DNA from: Microbacterium algeriense
GTDB lineage: Bacteria > Actinomycetota > Actinomycetes > Actinomycetales > Microbacteriaceae
DNA: 64,000 bases
Direction of reading: 5' to 3'
NCBI RefSeq assembly: GCF_008868005.1
Contig: NZ_WAAO01000003.1
Location: 710,413 to 774,412 of the forward strand
Each line of letters opens with the position of its first letter. The first letter of the stretch is position 1. Shown piece by piece: positions 43,451-51,096 of this stretch. The notes beneath the pieces were generated by a model. That model was not told the DNA's origin, did not search any database, and saw only the letters and a list, made by a program, of their open reading frames with translations. A program made the translations under genes and the position numbers.

Positions 43451-43939
43451 GTGGCGAAGACGACGATCGCGGTGCTGCGGGTCGTGATCGCTCTGGCCCT
43501 GGTCGGCTCGGTGGCGGTGCAGGCGCTGATCCTGCCGCTGCTGTGGCTCGATCTGGCCGAGGGCGAGTTGTGGGGGCGCCTCCTGGTCGTGTCGATCATC
43601 GGGCTCGGCGTGGCGACGATGCAGGTGTTCGGCGTGTGCGTGTGGATCCTGTTGACGAAGGTGCGCCGCGGCTCAATCTTCTCGGAGTCGTCGTTCCGGC
43701 CCGTCGATGTGATCATCGGCGCGATCCTGGTGGCCGCGGCGCTCACGTGGATCCTCGCCGCCGTCCTCGCGCCGGGGTCGATCGCCCCGGGCGTGGTGGC
43801 TCTCATCGGCGGCGCCGGCGTGGTGCTGGCCGGGATGGCACTGCTGGTGGTCGTGATGAAGGCGCTGCTGCGCCAGGCGATCGCGCGCGACGTGGAGGCG
43901 CGGTCGCTGCGCTCCGAGCTCGACGACGAGGTGATCTGA
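43451..43939 (+). CDS. DUF2975 membrane protein
   Basis: A 162-residue membrane protein with four hydrophobic segments (VIALALVGSVAVQALILPLLW; LVVSIIGLGVATMQVFGVCV; VIIGAILVAAALTWILAAV; a fourth near residue 125). This matches DUF2975 proteins. GTG 43451 follows GGGAGG. It overlaps the adjacent HTH gene by TGATG. This two-gene pair is recurrent in Gram-positive bacteria; the role is unknown. Confidence 0.8.
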   Translation: MAKTTIAVLRVVIALALVGSVAVQALILPLLWLDLAEGELWGRLLVVSIIGLGVATMQVFGVCVWILLTKVRRGSIFSESSFRPVDVIIGAILVAAALTWILAAVLAPGSIAPGVVALIGGAGVVLAGMALLVVVMKALLRQAIARDVEARSLRSELDDEVI

Positions 43940-44142
43940 TGCCGGTGGTGGTCGACATCGATGTGATGATGGCGCGGCGGAAGATCGGCGTCGGGGAGCT
44001 TGCCGAGCGGATCGGCATCACTCCGACCAATCTCGCCGTGCTCAAGAACGGCCGCGCGAAGGCGGTGCGCTTCACCACCCTGGACGCCCTGTGTCAGGCG
44101 CTGGACTGCCAGCCGGGTGACCTGCTGCGCTGGGAGCCCTAG
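43939..44142 (+). CDS. Small Cro/C1-type helix-turn-helix regulator (YozG-like)
   Basis: A 67-residue single-domain Xre protein. Seen: MMARRKIGVGELAERIGIT, then PTNLAVLKNGRAKAVRFTTL, and LCQALDCQPGDLLRW. It is translationally coupled to the DUF2975 membrane protein, which may anchor or inhibit it. It probably regulates its own operon. Confidence 0.88.
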   Translation: MPVVVDIDVMMARRKIGVGELAERIGITPTNLAVLKNGRAKAVRFTTLDALCQALDCQPGDLLRWEP

Positions 44143-44157
44143 CCGCGCCGATCGTCG

Positions 44158-45501
44158 CTATGCCGCGATGTCGAACCGTGCGCGTCCGCCGAGCCGCGGA
44201 GTTCGATCCGGATCGACGGCGCGGGGCGGGATGAACCACGGCCGACCGCTCACCCCCGAACCCTCGATGACGATCTCCCAGTCGTTGTCGTGGATGCGAT
44301 GGTGGCAGGTCTCGCAGAGCAGGATGCCGTTCGACAGGTCGGTCGGCCCTCGATCCCGCTGCCACCAACGGATGTGATGAGCCCTGGTCATCTCGGGCGG
44401 GAGTCCGCACATGGCGCAGCCACCGTCGCGCTCGGCGAGAGCCAGACGCTGCGCTCGCGTGAACAGTCGCTTCTCCCTGCCCCAGTCGAGGATCTCGCTG
44501 GCACCACCGAGAACCCAGGGGATCACGCCGCCGCTGGCCGCCATCCGCCGCGCCGCCCCGATGTCGACCACCTGGTCGAGTCCGTCGATCGTCGCGGAGC
44601 CCGGCCCGGACTGAAGATCCTCCAGCCCCACCCGGACCACCACGGTCGCACCCGCGAGCGGAACCCGATCGCCGCGGCAGCCGAGCACGTGAGCACAGAA
44701 GACGGAGAGGGCGTCGGCCTGGACCATGGCGACGGTGCGACGGTCCGCGTCGGGCGCGCCGGGGAAGGGCGCGTCGGAGCGGGCGGCGAATGCGGCGGAG
44801 ACATAGCCGCGGATCGCGGTGACGACAGGGGCCGCCGTCTCGGGGTCGAGCTGGGCGTGCAGATGCACCATGCCGCCGCGCTCGAAGATCCGCAGAGAAC
44901 GGCGTGCGCGCTGCTCATCGGCGCGCGGCTCGACGCCGTCCGGATCGAGCCAGGCCTCCGCGCGGACGACGAGCTTGCGCACGGCATCGAGCTCGAGCCC
45001 CTCGGCCGCAGCGACCAGCAGCCGCTCGGCCTCGGCGATGCGCTCGGCTCCCGCGGCGATACGGCAGCGATCGAGAAGTGCGATGAGGAGGGCCGCCGCC
45101 TGCGCGCCCAGAGCGCCGGAGCCGAGAGCTTCTCGGATGAGCGGGTATCGAGCCGGAAGCCGCGAGCCGATCAGGTCGCTTCTCGGGGCAGTCGCCTCTC
45201 CGACCTTCACCAGCCGCTGGGCCTCGCCGGTGGAGATTCCGGTGGCGGCCGCGATGAGCTTCGCCGCCGTGCGGAAGCCGCGTTGCTTCGCCAGGCTCTC
45301 GGCGCCGAGCTCGGGGCGCGACTCGCGCGCGATGCCTGCCGCCACGTCGACGTGCACGGAATCCAGGCGCCGCTGCAGCAGACCGATCGCCTCGACGACC
45401 GTGATGAGCTGCTCACGCGAGAGGTCACCGGCGTCGTCGGCGTCAGCCCAGGCCTCGTCGAGGCGAGACATCGCCTCGTGCAACCCGGACATTTTCGACA
45501 T
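44158..45501 (-). CDS. HNH endonuclease/DUF222 protein
   Basis: A 447-residue protein of the multicopy actinobacterial DUF222-HNH family. The N-terminal 300 residues are helical DUF222. The C-terminal HNH module reads CAMCGLPPEMTRAHHIRWW then GILLCETCHHRIHD, with both Cys pairs for a zinc and the His-Asn-His core. These proteins are widespread; a role in mobile elements or DNA repair is suspected, not proven. ATG 45501; another Met lies three codons later. Confidence 0.88.
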   Translation of the reverse strand: MSKMSGLHEAMSRLDEAWADADDAGDLSREQLITVVEAIGLLQRRLDSVHVDVAAGIARESRPELGAESLAKQRGFRTAAKLIAAATGISTGEAQRLVKVGEATAPRSDLIGSRLPARYPLIREALGSGALGAQAAALLIALLDRCRIAAGAERIAEAERLLVAAAEGLELDAVRKLVVRAEAWLDPDGVEPRADEQRARRSLRIFERGGMVHLHAQLDPETAAPVVTAIRGYVSAAFAARSDAPFPGAPDADRRTVAMVQADALSVFCAHVLGCRGDRVPLAGATVVVRVGLEDLQSGPGSATIDGLDQVVDIGAARRMAASGGVIPWVLGGASEILDWGREKRLFTRAQRLALAERDGGCAMCGLPPEMTRAHHIRWWQRDRGPTDLSNGILLCETCHHRIHDNDWEIVIEGSGVSGRPWFIPPRAVDPDRTPRLGGRARFDIAA

Positions 45502-45591
45502 GCTTCATTTTATCTCGGATCGCCTCGAGTTTCGAAGCTTTGTTCGAACGCATGCCGGCATTCCGCAATCCCCCTCACCCGAGCGGAGGCG

Positions 45592-46461
45592 TCAGCGCGC
45601 GGCCAGCAGCTCCTGCAGCCGTGCGGCCTCGCCCTCGGCCATCGCATAGCCGTGCTCGGCAGCCGGGTAGACGCCGCCGCGGACCTCCGCCGCGTAGGCC
45701 TCGACCCCGGCGACGGCCGCCGTGCGCAGCTCGGCATAGCGCTTCACGAACCGAGCGGCTCCCCCGTCGTACAGACCGAGCAGGTCGTGGAACACGAGCA
45801 CCTGGCCGTCGGCATCCGCTCCCGCTCCGATCCCGATCACCGGGATCTCCAGCAGCGCGACGACGGCCGCGGTGACCTCGGAGGGCACGGCTTCCACGAC
45901 GAGCAGCGAACACCCCGCCTCCTGCAGCGCCACAGCGTCGTCGATCACGGCGAGCGCGGCTTCGGCGGTGCGTCCCTGGGCGCGGTATCCGCCGAGCGCC
46001 GTGGCCGTCTGCGGGGTGAGCCCGACGTGTCCGACCACCGGGATGCCCGCCTGGACGAGTGCCCGCGCACGCTCGACGGTGGTGCCGCCGCGCTCGATCT
46101 TCACCAGGTCGCAGCCCGCCTCTTTGACGAAGCGCAGGGCGGTCGCGATCGCGAGCTCGTCCGAGGCCTCGTACGACCCGAAGGGCAGGTCTCCGACGAG
46201 CAGCGGCGTCGTGAGACCGCGGCGCACGGCCTTCGTCAGCATGAGCATCTCGTCCACCGCGACGGGTACCGTGCTGTCGTAGCCGAGCACGGTCATCGCG
46301 GCCGAATCGCCGACCAGCACGATGTCGACGCCCGCCGCCTCGACGATCTGCGCGCCGGGGTGGTCGTACGCGGTGACCATCACGATGGGTTCTCTGCCGG
46401 CCTTCTTCGCGACGAGACCCGCCAGCGTGACCCGAGCGCGCGGGGCGGCGTGCGCGCTCAT
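45592..46461 (-). CDS. panB: 3-methyl-2-oxobutanoate hydroxymethyltransferase
   Basis: A 289-residue enzyme that makes ketopantoate from 2-oxoisovalerate and methylene-tetrahydrofolate, the first committed step to pantothenate and CoA. Seen: VTAYDHPGAQIVEAAGVDIV and LVGDSAAMTVLGYDST (metal and substrate loop), VKIERGG, HVGLTPQTATALGGYRAQGR and GIGAGADADGQVLVFHDLLG. ATG 46461 follows GGGAG; an upstream frame would overlap panC and is not needed. It is the last gene of DUF2520-panC-panB. Confidence 0.95.
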   Translation of the reverse strand: MSAHAAPRARVTLAGLVAKKAGREPIVMVTAYDHPGAQIVEAAGVDIVLVGDSAAMTVLGYDSTVPVAVDEMLMLTKAVRRGLTTPLLVGDLPFGSYEASDELAIATALRFVKEAGCDLVKIERGGTTVERARALVQAGIPVVGHVGLTPQTATALGGYRAQGRTAEAALAVIDDAVALQEAGCSLLVVEAVPSEVTAAVVALLEIPVIGIGAGADADGQVLVFHDLLGLYDGGAARFVKRYAELRTAAVAGVEAYAAEVRGGVYPAAEHGYAMAEGEAARLQELLAAR

Positions 46462-46513
46462 GGGCGCACTCCCGTGATGCGGCGGAGGTTCGCGCTCCTC
46501 GGGGTGGTGCACA

Positions 46514-47380
46514 TCATTCGGCGCCCTTCGCATCGGAGACGGTCAGCAGGTGGTTGTCGATCAGCCGAGCGCCGCCGACCCGGGCGGCGACCGCGAGCAG
46601 TGCATCGCGCTCCACCGTCGTGACGTCCCGCAAGGTCTCGGCGTCGCGAAGCTCGAGGTATTCGGGGGCTATCCCGGCGTGGTCGAGCACGCGCCGCGCG
46701 GCGGAGAGGATGGCCTCCGCGTCGCGCTCCCCGGTGGCGAACACCGCCTCGCCCGCGTCGAGGGCGCGGTTCAGGGCCGTCGCCCTGGCGCGCGAGGCGC
46801 GGTCGAGGTAGACGTTCCGCGAGCTCATGGCGAGTCCGTCCGCCTCGCGCACGATCGGGCACGGGACGATCCGGACGTCGAGGTCGAGGTCGCGCACGAC
46901 GCGGCGGACGACCAGGACCTGCTGCGCATCCTTCCGGCCGAAGTACGCCGCATCCGGTCGCACGATCCCGAAGAGCTTCGTGACCACGGTGGCGACGCCG
47001 TCGAAGTGATGCGGCCCGCGGCTCGCGCCGTCGAGCACGTCCGTGAGCTCCGCCACGTGGATGGTGGTGGCGAAGCCGTCGGGGTAGATCTCCGCGACAT
47101 CGGGGGCGAAGAGGATGTCGACGCCCGCGGCCTCGGCCAGCGCGGCATCGCGGGCCTCGTCACGCGGATAGGAGCCGAGGTCCTCGTTCGCACCGAACTG
47201 CGTCGGGTTGACGAACAGCGATACCACGACGAGGTCGGAGTCCGCGCGGGCCGTCCGCATGAGCGAGAGGTGCCCGTCGTGGAAGGCGCCCATCGTGGGC
47301 ACCAGCCCGACGGTGCGGTCGTCTCGCCGGGCGGCACGGACGGCGGCTCGGACGTCGGCGATCGTGCGCAGGATCCTCAT
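46514..47380 (-). CDS. panC: Pantoate-beta-alanine ligase
   Basis: A 288-residue ATP-dependent ligase that joins pantoate and beta-alanine. Seen: PTMGAFHDGHLSLM (HxGH nucleotide motif as HDGH), VVSLFVNPTQFGANED, YFGRKDAQQVLVV (pantoate site), and ADGLAMSSRNVYL with the KMSKS-like SSRN. ATG 47380 overlaps the upstream DUF2520 stop by 4 bp. Confidence 0.95.
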   Translation of the reverse strand: MRILRTIADVRAAVRAARRDDRTVGLVPTMGAFHDGHLSLMRTARADSDLVVVSLFVNPTQFGANEDLGSYPRDEARDAALAEAAGVDILFAPDVAEIYPDGFATTIHVAELTDVLDGASRGPHHFDGVATVVTKLFGIVRPDAAYFGRKDAQQVLVVRRVVRDLDLDVRIVPCPIVREADGLAMSSRNVYLDRASRARATALNRALDAGEAVFATGERDAEAILSAARRVLDHAGIAPEYLELRDAETLRDVTTVERDALLAVAARVGGARLIDNHLLTVSDAKGAE

Positions 47381-48156
47381 GCGGCTCCCTCTTCCGCGTC
47401 CGCGGCCCTGGCCGGCTCCGCGGGCGCGGCGGCGAGGCTCCGCGTCGCGGTGACGAGCTCGTCGAAGAGCGGACGGAGGGTCGGAGCGTCCTCGTCGATC
47501 GCCGCGCCCTGTCGCGTGACCGTGCGCGCATCGCCTCGGGCGATCGGACCGGTGAGCGCAGCCCGTGCCCCGGTGGCGACCCAGTTGTCGACCGTGCGGT
47601 GGACCAGGGGCGCCAGGATCCGTCGGGCGTCGCCGGCTCGGAGCCCCGCCGAGGACGCGAGTTCCTCCGCGGCGTCCAGCAGCGTCAGCACGAAGTTGGA
47701 GGCGAAGGACGCCGCCGCGTGATAGCTCGCACGGTGCGCCTCGTCGACTGCGAACGGACGGGCTCCGAGAGCGAGCGCGAGCTGTTCCGCGACGGCGAGC
47801 GCGTCCGGCGTGCGCCCGGCGATCGCGGCACCGATCCCGTGGAAGGCGTCGGACGACTCGGCGCCCGTGAACGTCTGCAGCGGGTGCAGGCTGAAGTCGG
47901 CATCGCCCAACTGCGTGGCGCCGGAGACATGACCGACCAGTCGCACATGCGGGCGAGCGGCGGATGCGGCCTCCGGGATCTCGGCGTCCGGCACGCAGAG
48001 CAGCGCGACGTCGACCTCGGGGATCCTCGCGCCACGCCCGAAGGGGCCGTGCACCGCGAACCCGGCGTCCGACAGCGCCCGGGCGAGCACGACGCCGAGC
48101 CGGCCTCCGCCGAGGACGGCGAGGGTGGCGGTGGGGGCGAGCAGTGCGGTCTGCAT
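47377..48156 (-). CDS. Rossmann-like/DUF2520 protein linked to pantothenate synthesis
   Basis: A 259-residue oxidoreductase-like protein. Seen: NAD(P) motif VLGGGRLGVVLARALSDAGF, HVSGATQLGDADFSLHPLQT and a helical DUF2520 C-terminal domain (YHAAASFASNFVLTLLDAAE). It is the first gene of the operon with panC and panB. Its position suggests it supplies the ketopantoate-reductase step, for which no classical panE is nearby; that is inference. Related proteins also resemble pyrroline-carboxylate reductase. Confidence 0.8.
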   Translation of the reverse strand: MQTALLAPTATLAVLGGGRLGVVLARALSDAGFAVHGPFGRGARIPEVDVALLCVPDAEIPEAASAARPHVRLVGHVSGATQLGDADFSLHPLQTFTGAESSDAFHGIGAAIAGRTPDALAVAEQLALALGARPFAVDEAHRASYHAAASFASNFVLTLLDAAEELASSAGLRAGDARRILAPLVHRTVDNWVATGARAALTGPIARGDARTVTRQGAAIDEDAPTLRPLFDELVTATRSLAAAPAEPARAADAEEGAA

Positions 48157-48321
48157 GGGTTTCCCGGGCTCCTTCGGTGGCGTCTCGGGTGTCAGCAGTA
48201 TCCGCCGGGAAGTGCGCCACCGCCAAATCGCAGAGCAGATAGCACCGAGAAAGTCACGATCTGCTTGGCATTCTGCAGGTATCAGCGACCAATAAACGTG
48301 CTGATTGCTCTCAGTGAGGCA
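48157..48321. other. Intergenic region upstream of the pantothenate operon
   Basis: No gene is seen. It contains the inverted repeat AGCAGAT (48234-48240)/ATCTGCT (48259-48265) with 18 bp between arms, of unknown role, and presumably the promoter for the DUF2520-panC-panB operon on the minus strand. Confidence 0.35.
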
Positions 48322-48364
48322 GCACCATACCCCGGAGCGCGAACCACGCTCCGGGGTATGGTGC
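48322..48364. terminator. Strong hairpin between the MFS gene and the pantothenate operon promoter
   Basis: Perfect 18-bp arms GCACCATACCCCGGAGCG (48322-48339) and CGCTCCGGGGTATGGTGC (48347-48364) with a 7-nt loop, immediately past the stop of the minus-strand MFS gene at 48373. Confidence 0.85.
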
Positions 48365-48372
48365 GGGCCCCG

Positions 48373-49791
48373 TCAGCCGCGGCGCCAGACCGCGACGGTC
48401 GCCGCACCCAGCAGCGCCAGGCCGGCCGCGCCGATGAACAGCCACGAGAACCCGCCGGTCATCGCGTCGGCCGCGGAGGCGCCGCTCGCCGTGAGCGCCG
48501 CGGTGCGCAGCCCGGCCACCGTGCCGAGGACCGCGAGTCCCACCGCTCCTCCGATCTGCTGGCTCGTGTTGATCAGGCCGCCCGCGAGGCCCGCTTCTCC
48601 CCCGGCGACGCCGTCGACCGCGAGCTGGGTGGTCGCGACGACGGCGCCGCCCAGCCCGATCCCGATGAGGACGGTCGGACCCAGCAGCTGGGTCAGGAAC
48701 GCCGCGTCGGACGGCGCGGCGGCGAGCCACAGCAGGCCGACGGCGAGGACGAGGAGCGATCCGATCAGGACGGGACGGGTGCCGAGGCGTGCGATGAGGG
48801 CAGGAGCTCCGCCGGCGACCAGCACCAGCACACCGGCGAGGGGCAGCTGCGTGAGCCCGGCCGTGAGCGCGTCGTAGCCGAGCACGGCCTGCATGAAGAC
48901 GGACAGGGCGAAGAAGAGGGCGACCATCGCCGCGCCGCCCAGCAGCATGACGACGTTGCCGAGCGCGAGGTTGCGGTTGCGGAACACCGACAGCGGGACG
49001 AGCGGTTCGACGGCACGACGCTCCACCGCGATGAAGACGGCACCGAGGACGAGCGCCGCCGCGAACAGCACGAGCGGGAGCGGGTGCAGGAACCCGAGCT
49101 GCTCCACAGCGCTGAGGGCTCCGACGAGCGCGACCAGCGCTGCCGTCACGGTCACCGCGCCCGCCGCATCCAGTCGGCCGGGAGTCCGCGCGCCGTCGCG
49201 GGTGACGAGCAGCGGGATCGCGATCAGCACGAGCGCGCCGACCGGGACGTTCACGAAGAACACGGACTGCCAGCCCAGGGTCGCGGTGAGCACCCCGCCG
49301 AGCAGCACGCCCGCGGCCGAGCCGATCCCGGCCACGGCGCCCCAGACGCCGAGCGCGGTGGTGCGCTCCCTGTCATCCGGGAAGAGGTGGGTCAGCAGGG
49401 CGAGAGCGGCCGGGGCGAGGAGCGCGGCGGAGACGCCCTGCAGTGCGCGAGCGCCGAGCAGCATCTCGCTCGAGACGGAGAACCCGGCGAGGGCGGAGGC
49501 GGCGACGAAACCCGCCGTTCCGAAGAGGAACACCCGGCGGTGCCCGTAGCGATCGGCGAGCCGCCCGCCGAGGAGGAGCAGTCCGCCGAACGCGAGCACG
49601 TACGCCGTAATCACCCAGGCGAGCGCGGCGGTGTCCATGCCGAGCTGCCGACCGAGGACGGGGAGGGCGATGTTCACGATCGAGGCGTCGAGCACGACGA
49701 GGAACTGCGCGAGGGCGAGGACGCCGAGAGCCAGCCAGCGATGTGTGCTGCGCGGTGCCGTCGCGGCAGTCGGGATGGTCAGAGTGGTCAT
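48373..49791 (-). CDS. MFS drug-efflux transporter (DHA2/EmrB-like, 14 TM)
   Basis: A 472-residue proton-driven exporter with about fourteen hydrophobic segments. Seen: FLVVLDASIVNIALPVLG (motif D1), GGRLADRYGHRRVFLFG (motif A) and GIGSAAGVLLGGVL (motif C). The next gene on this strand is a TetR repressor, and both promoters carry TGAGTGA/TCACTCA palindromes. A drug- or metabolite-inducible efflux pump is the natural reading. Confidence 0.9.
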   Translation of the reverse strand: MTTLTIPTAATAPRSTHRWLALGVLALAQFLVVLDASIVNIALPVLGRQLGMDTAALAWVITAYVLAFGGLLLLGGRLADRYGHRRVFLFGTAGFVAASALAGFSVSSEMLLGARALQGVSAALLAPAALALLTHLFPDDRERTTALGVWGAVAGIGSAAGVLLGGVLTATLGWQSVFFVNVPVGALVLIAIPLLVTRDGARTPGRLDAAGAVTVTAALVALVGALSAVEQLGFLHPLPLVLFAAALVLGAVFIAVERRAVEPLVPLSVFRNRNLALGNVVMLLGGAAMVALFFALSVFMQAVLGYDALTAGLTQLPLAGVLVLVAGGAPALIARLGTRPVLIGSLLVLAVGLLWLAAAPSDAAFLTQLLGPTVLIGIGLGGAVVATTQLAVDGVAGGEAGLAGGLINTSQQIGGAVGLAVLGTVAGLRTAALTASGASAADAMTGGFSWLFIGAAGLALLGAATVAVWRRG

Positions 49792-49832
49792 GGGGTACTC
49801 CCGTTCTGGATGAGGGACATCGGATGGTGTTA

Positions 49833-49850
49833 TGAGTGATTACTCACTCA
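49833..49850. promoter_or_regulatory. TetR operator in the MFS promoter
   Basis: TGAGTGA (49833-49839) and TCACTCA (49844-49850) with a 4-bp centre, 42 bp before the MFS start. The same arms occur at the tetR start with an 8-bp centre. Confidence 0.65.
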
Positions 49851-49893
49851 CTCTGATGGACAGCAAAAGACGGGACAGCACCCGGGGCGCGAA

Positions 49894-50460
49894 TCAGTCC
49901 GGGTGCGTGATCCCCTTGGTCAATGCGGCGACCCACTCCTCGGGCCGCCCGTCGAGCTGGGTCGTGACGATCAGGTGGCACAGCTGCCCGTAGGCGATGA
50001 AGCGCTGCACGGCGTCGTCCGCGGCATGCGAACGGCTCTGCGCGAAGGTGGCCACCCGGCCGAGTCCGACGCGCAGCGCCTCGCCGATCGCGGGGATCTC
50101 TGCGACGGACTGCGCGTGCACCTGCAGCATGAGCAGCTTCCGGTCGGCGATGAGATGCGCGTAGGCGTCGCCCATCGCGTCGAGGATGCCGTCGGGCGAC
50201 GGATCGACCGCAGCCTCTGCGCCCTCTTCGAGCGCCACGAGGATCGCGTCGAAGCAGGCCTCGAGCGCGGCGACGAACAGCGCCTCCTTGCCCGCGTAGA
50301 GCTTGAAGACGTACGCCGGGGAGATCTTCGCCTCGCGTGCCACGTCGGCGACGGTCGTTCCGTGGTACCCGCCGCGCGCGAAGGCCGCCACCGCGGCCGA
50401 AGCGACCAAGGGCCGCCGCGCATCGGCAGTGGAGAGGATCGAACTGCGAGTGGTGGACAT
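49894..50460 (-). CDS. TetR-family repressor of the adjacent MFS pump
   Basis: A 188-residue regulator. Seen: VAAFARGGYHGTTVADVARE and AKISPAYVFKLYAGKEALFV (TetR helix-turn-helix), then an all-helical ligand domain. ATG 50460 is chosen because the family core begins shortly after. ATG 50484 is possible but would translate through the operator palindrome. It is probably autorepressed and controls the MFS gene. Confidence 0.88.
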   Translation of the reverse strand: MSTTRSSILSTADARRPLVASAAVAAFARGGYHGTTVADVAREAKISPAYVFKLYAGKEALFVAALEACFDAILVALEEGAEAAVDPSPDGILDAMGDAYAHLIADRKLLMLQVHAQSVAEIPAIGEALRVGLGRVATFAQSRSHAADDAVQRFIAYGQLCHLIVTTQLDGRPEEWVAALTKGITHPD

Positions 50461-50484
50461 ATGAGTGACTGTACACTCACTCAT
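50461..50484. promoter_or_regulatory. TetR autoregulatory operator
   Basis: ATGAGTGA and TCACTCAT (8-bp arms) around an 8-bp centre, abutting the tetR start codon. The arms match the site at 49833-49850. Confidence 0.65.
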
Positions 50485-50536
50485 TCCTTTCGGCAAGCTC
50501 TCCCCCTTCTCGGGTCTCTCAGCCCGCACCTTTCCT

Positions 50537-50705
50537 GGGTCGCTGAGCTTGTCGAAGCGCAGCACCCTGGGTCGCTGGCCCTCCCCTACCCTGGGTCGCT
50601 GAGCTTGTCGAAGCGCCGTACCCTGGGTCGCTGGCCCTCCCGTACCCTGGGTCGCTGAGCCTGTCGAAGCGCCCTACCCTTGGGTCGCTGAGCTTGTCGA
50701 AGCGC
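50537..50705. repeat. REP-like repeat array between tetR and arsR
   Basis: Four copies of a 24-bp unit (GGGTCGCTGAGC then TTGTCGAAGCGC, one copy with C for T) start at 50537, 50593, 50649 and 50682. Shorter GGGTCGCTGG half-units lie between the first three, giving a 56-bp period. Such units are a dispersed palindromic repeat family in related actinobacteria. No gene is seen in the 250-bp gap. Confidence 0.8.
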
Positions 50706-50711
50706 CCGGCG

Positions 50712-51014
50712 TCAGCGCAGGACCGAGTCCAGCAGACCGGGAAAGAGGGCGTCGAGGTCGTCGCGGCGGAGTGTCAGCATCCGTCGACGCCCGTTGGGCT
50801 CGTTGCGGATGACGCCGGCTTCGCGCAGGACCTTCATGAAGTGCGACTTGGTCGATTTCGGGAGGTTCGGGTCGGTGGCGTGGCACGAGGCCATGTCGAG
50901 GGGACCGTCGGCGAGCTGGCGGGTGATGGCGAGGCGTTCCGGGTCGCTGAGGGCGAAGAGCACGTCCGTGAGCTGGATCTCGGAGCGCTCCGGGTGAGGA
51001 AGATCGCCAGGCAT
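50712..51014 (-). CDS. ArsR-family (HTH) regulator divergent from an MFS gene
   Basis: A 100-residue winged-helix protein. Seen: FALSDPERLAITRQLADGPL, LPKSTKSHFMKVLREAGVI and wing NGRRRMLTL. The only Cys is in the ASCHATD segment, so arsenic sensing is doubtful. ATG 51014 is used; an upstream frame extends through the operators. Two GTTCGA palindromes lie between it and the MFS gene. Confidence 0.85.
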   Translation of the reverse strand: MPGDLPHPERSEIQLTDVLFALSDPERLAITRQLADGPLDMASCHATDPNLPKSTKSHFMKVLREAGVIRNEPNGRRRMLTLRRDDLDALFPGLLDSVLR

Positions 51015-51015
51015 G

Positions 51016-51080
51016 GTTCGATAATAGTTGAACAATAAGTGGATGGCGAGTACGCTCCGATAGTTCGATGATTCTCGAAC
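51016..51080. promoter_or_regulatory. Pair of GTTCGA-N6-T(C/T)GAAC operators
   Basis: GTTCGA-taatag-TTGAAC at 51016-51033 and GTTCGA-tgattc-TCGAAC at 51063-51080 share arms and spacing, with centres 47 bp apart. They occupy the divergent promoter and probably bind the ArsR-type regulator to repress both genes. Confidence 0.68.
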
Positions 51081-51096
51081 CTTACGAGGAGCAGCC

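Noticed and set aside
43429..44142. A 237-residue frame joining DUF2975 and the HTH protein
   Set aside because: The first part is out of phase with DUF2975 and Gly/Arg-rich; the HTH gene starts at 43939 with TGATG overlap.
46462..46533. Extended N-terminus of PanB
   Set aside because: It would overlap the panC end and adds a His/Pro-rich tail absent from the PanB family.
47599..49839. A 746-residue + frame across the DUF2520 gene and the MFS gene
   Set aside because: Antisense to two well-supported genes and composed mostly of Arg, Gly, Glu and Ala.
50537..50705. Short CRISPR array
   Set aside because: The units are palindromic REP-like elements; the intervals contain half-units of the same repeat, one interval is only 9 bp, and there are no cas genes.
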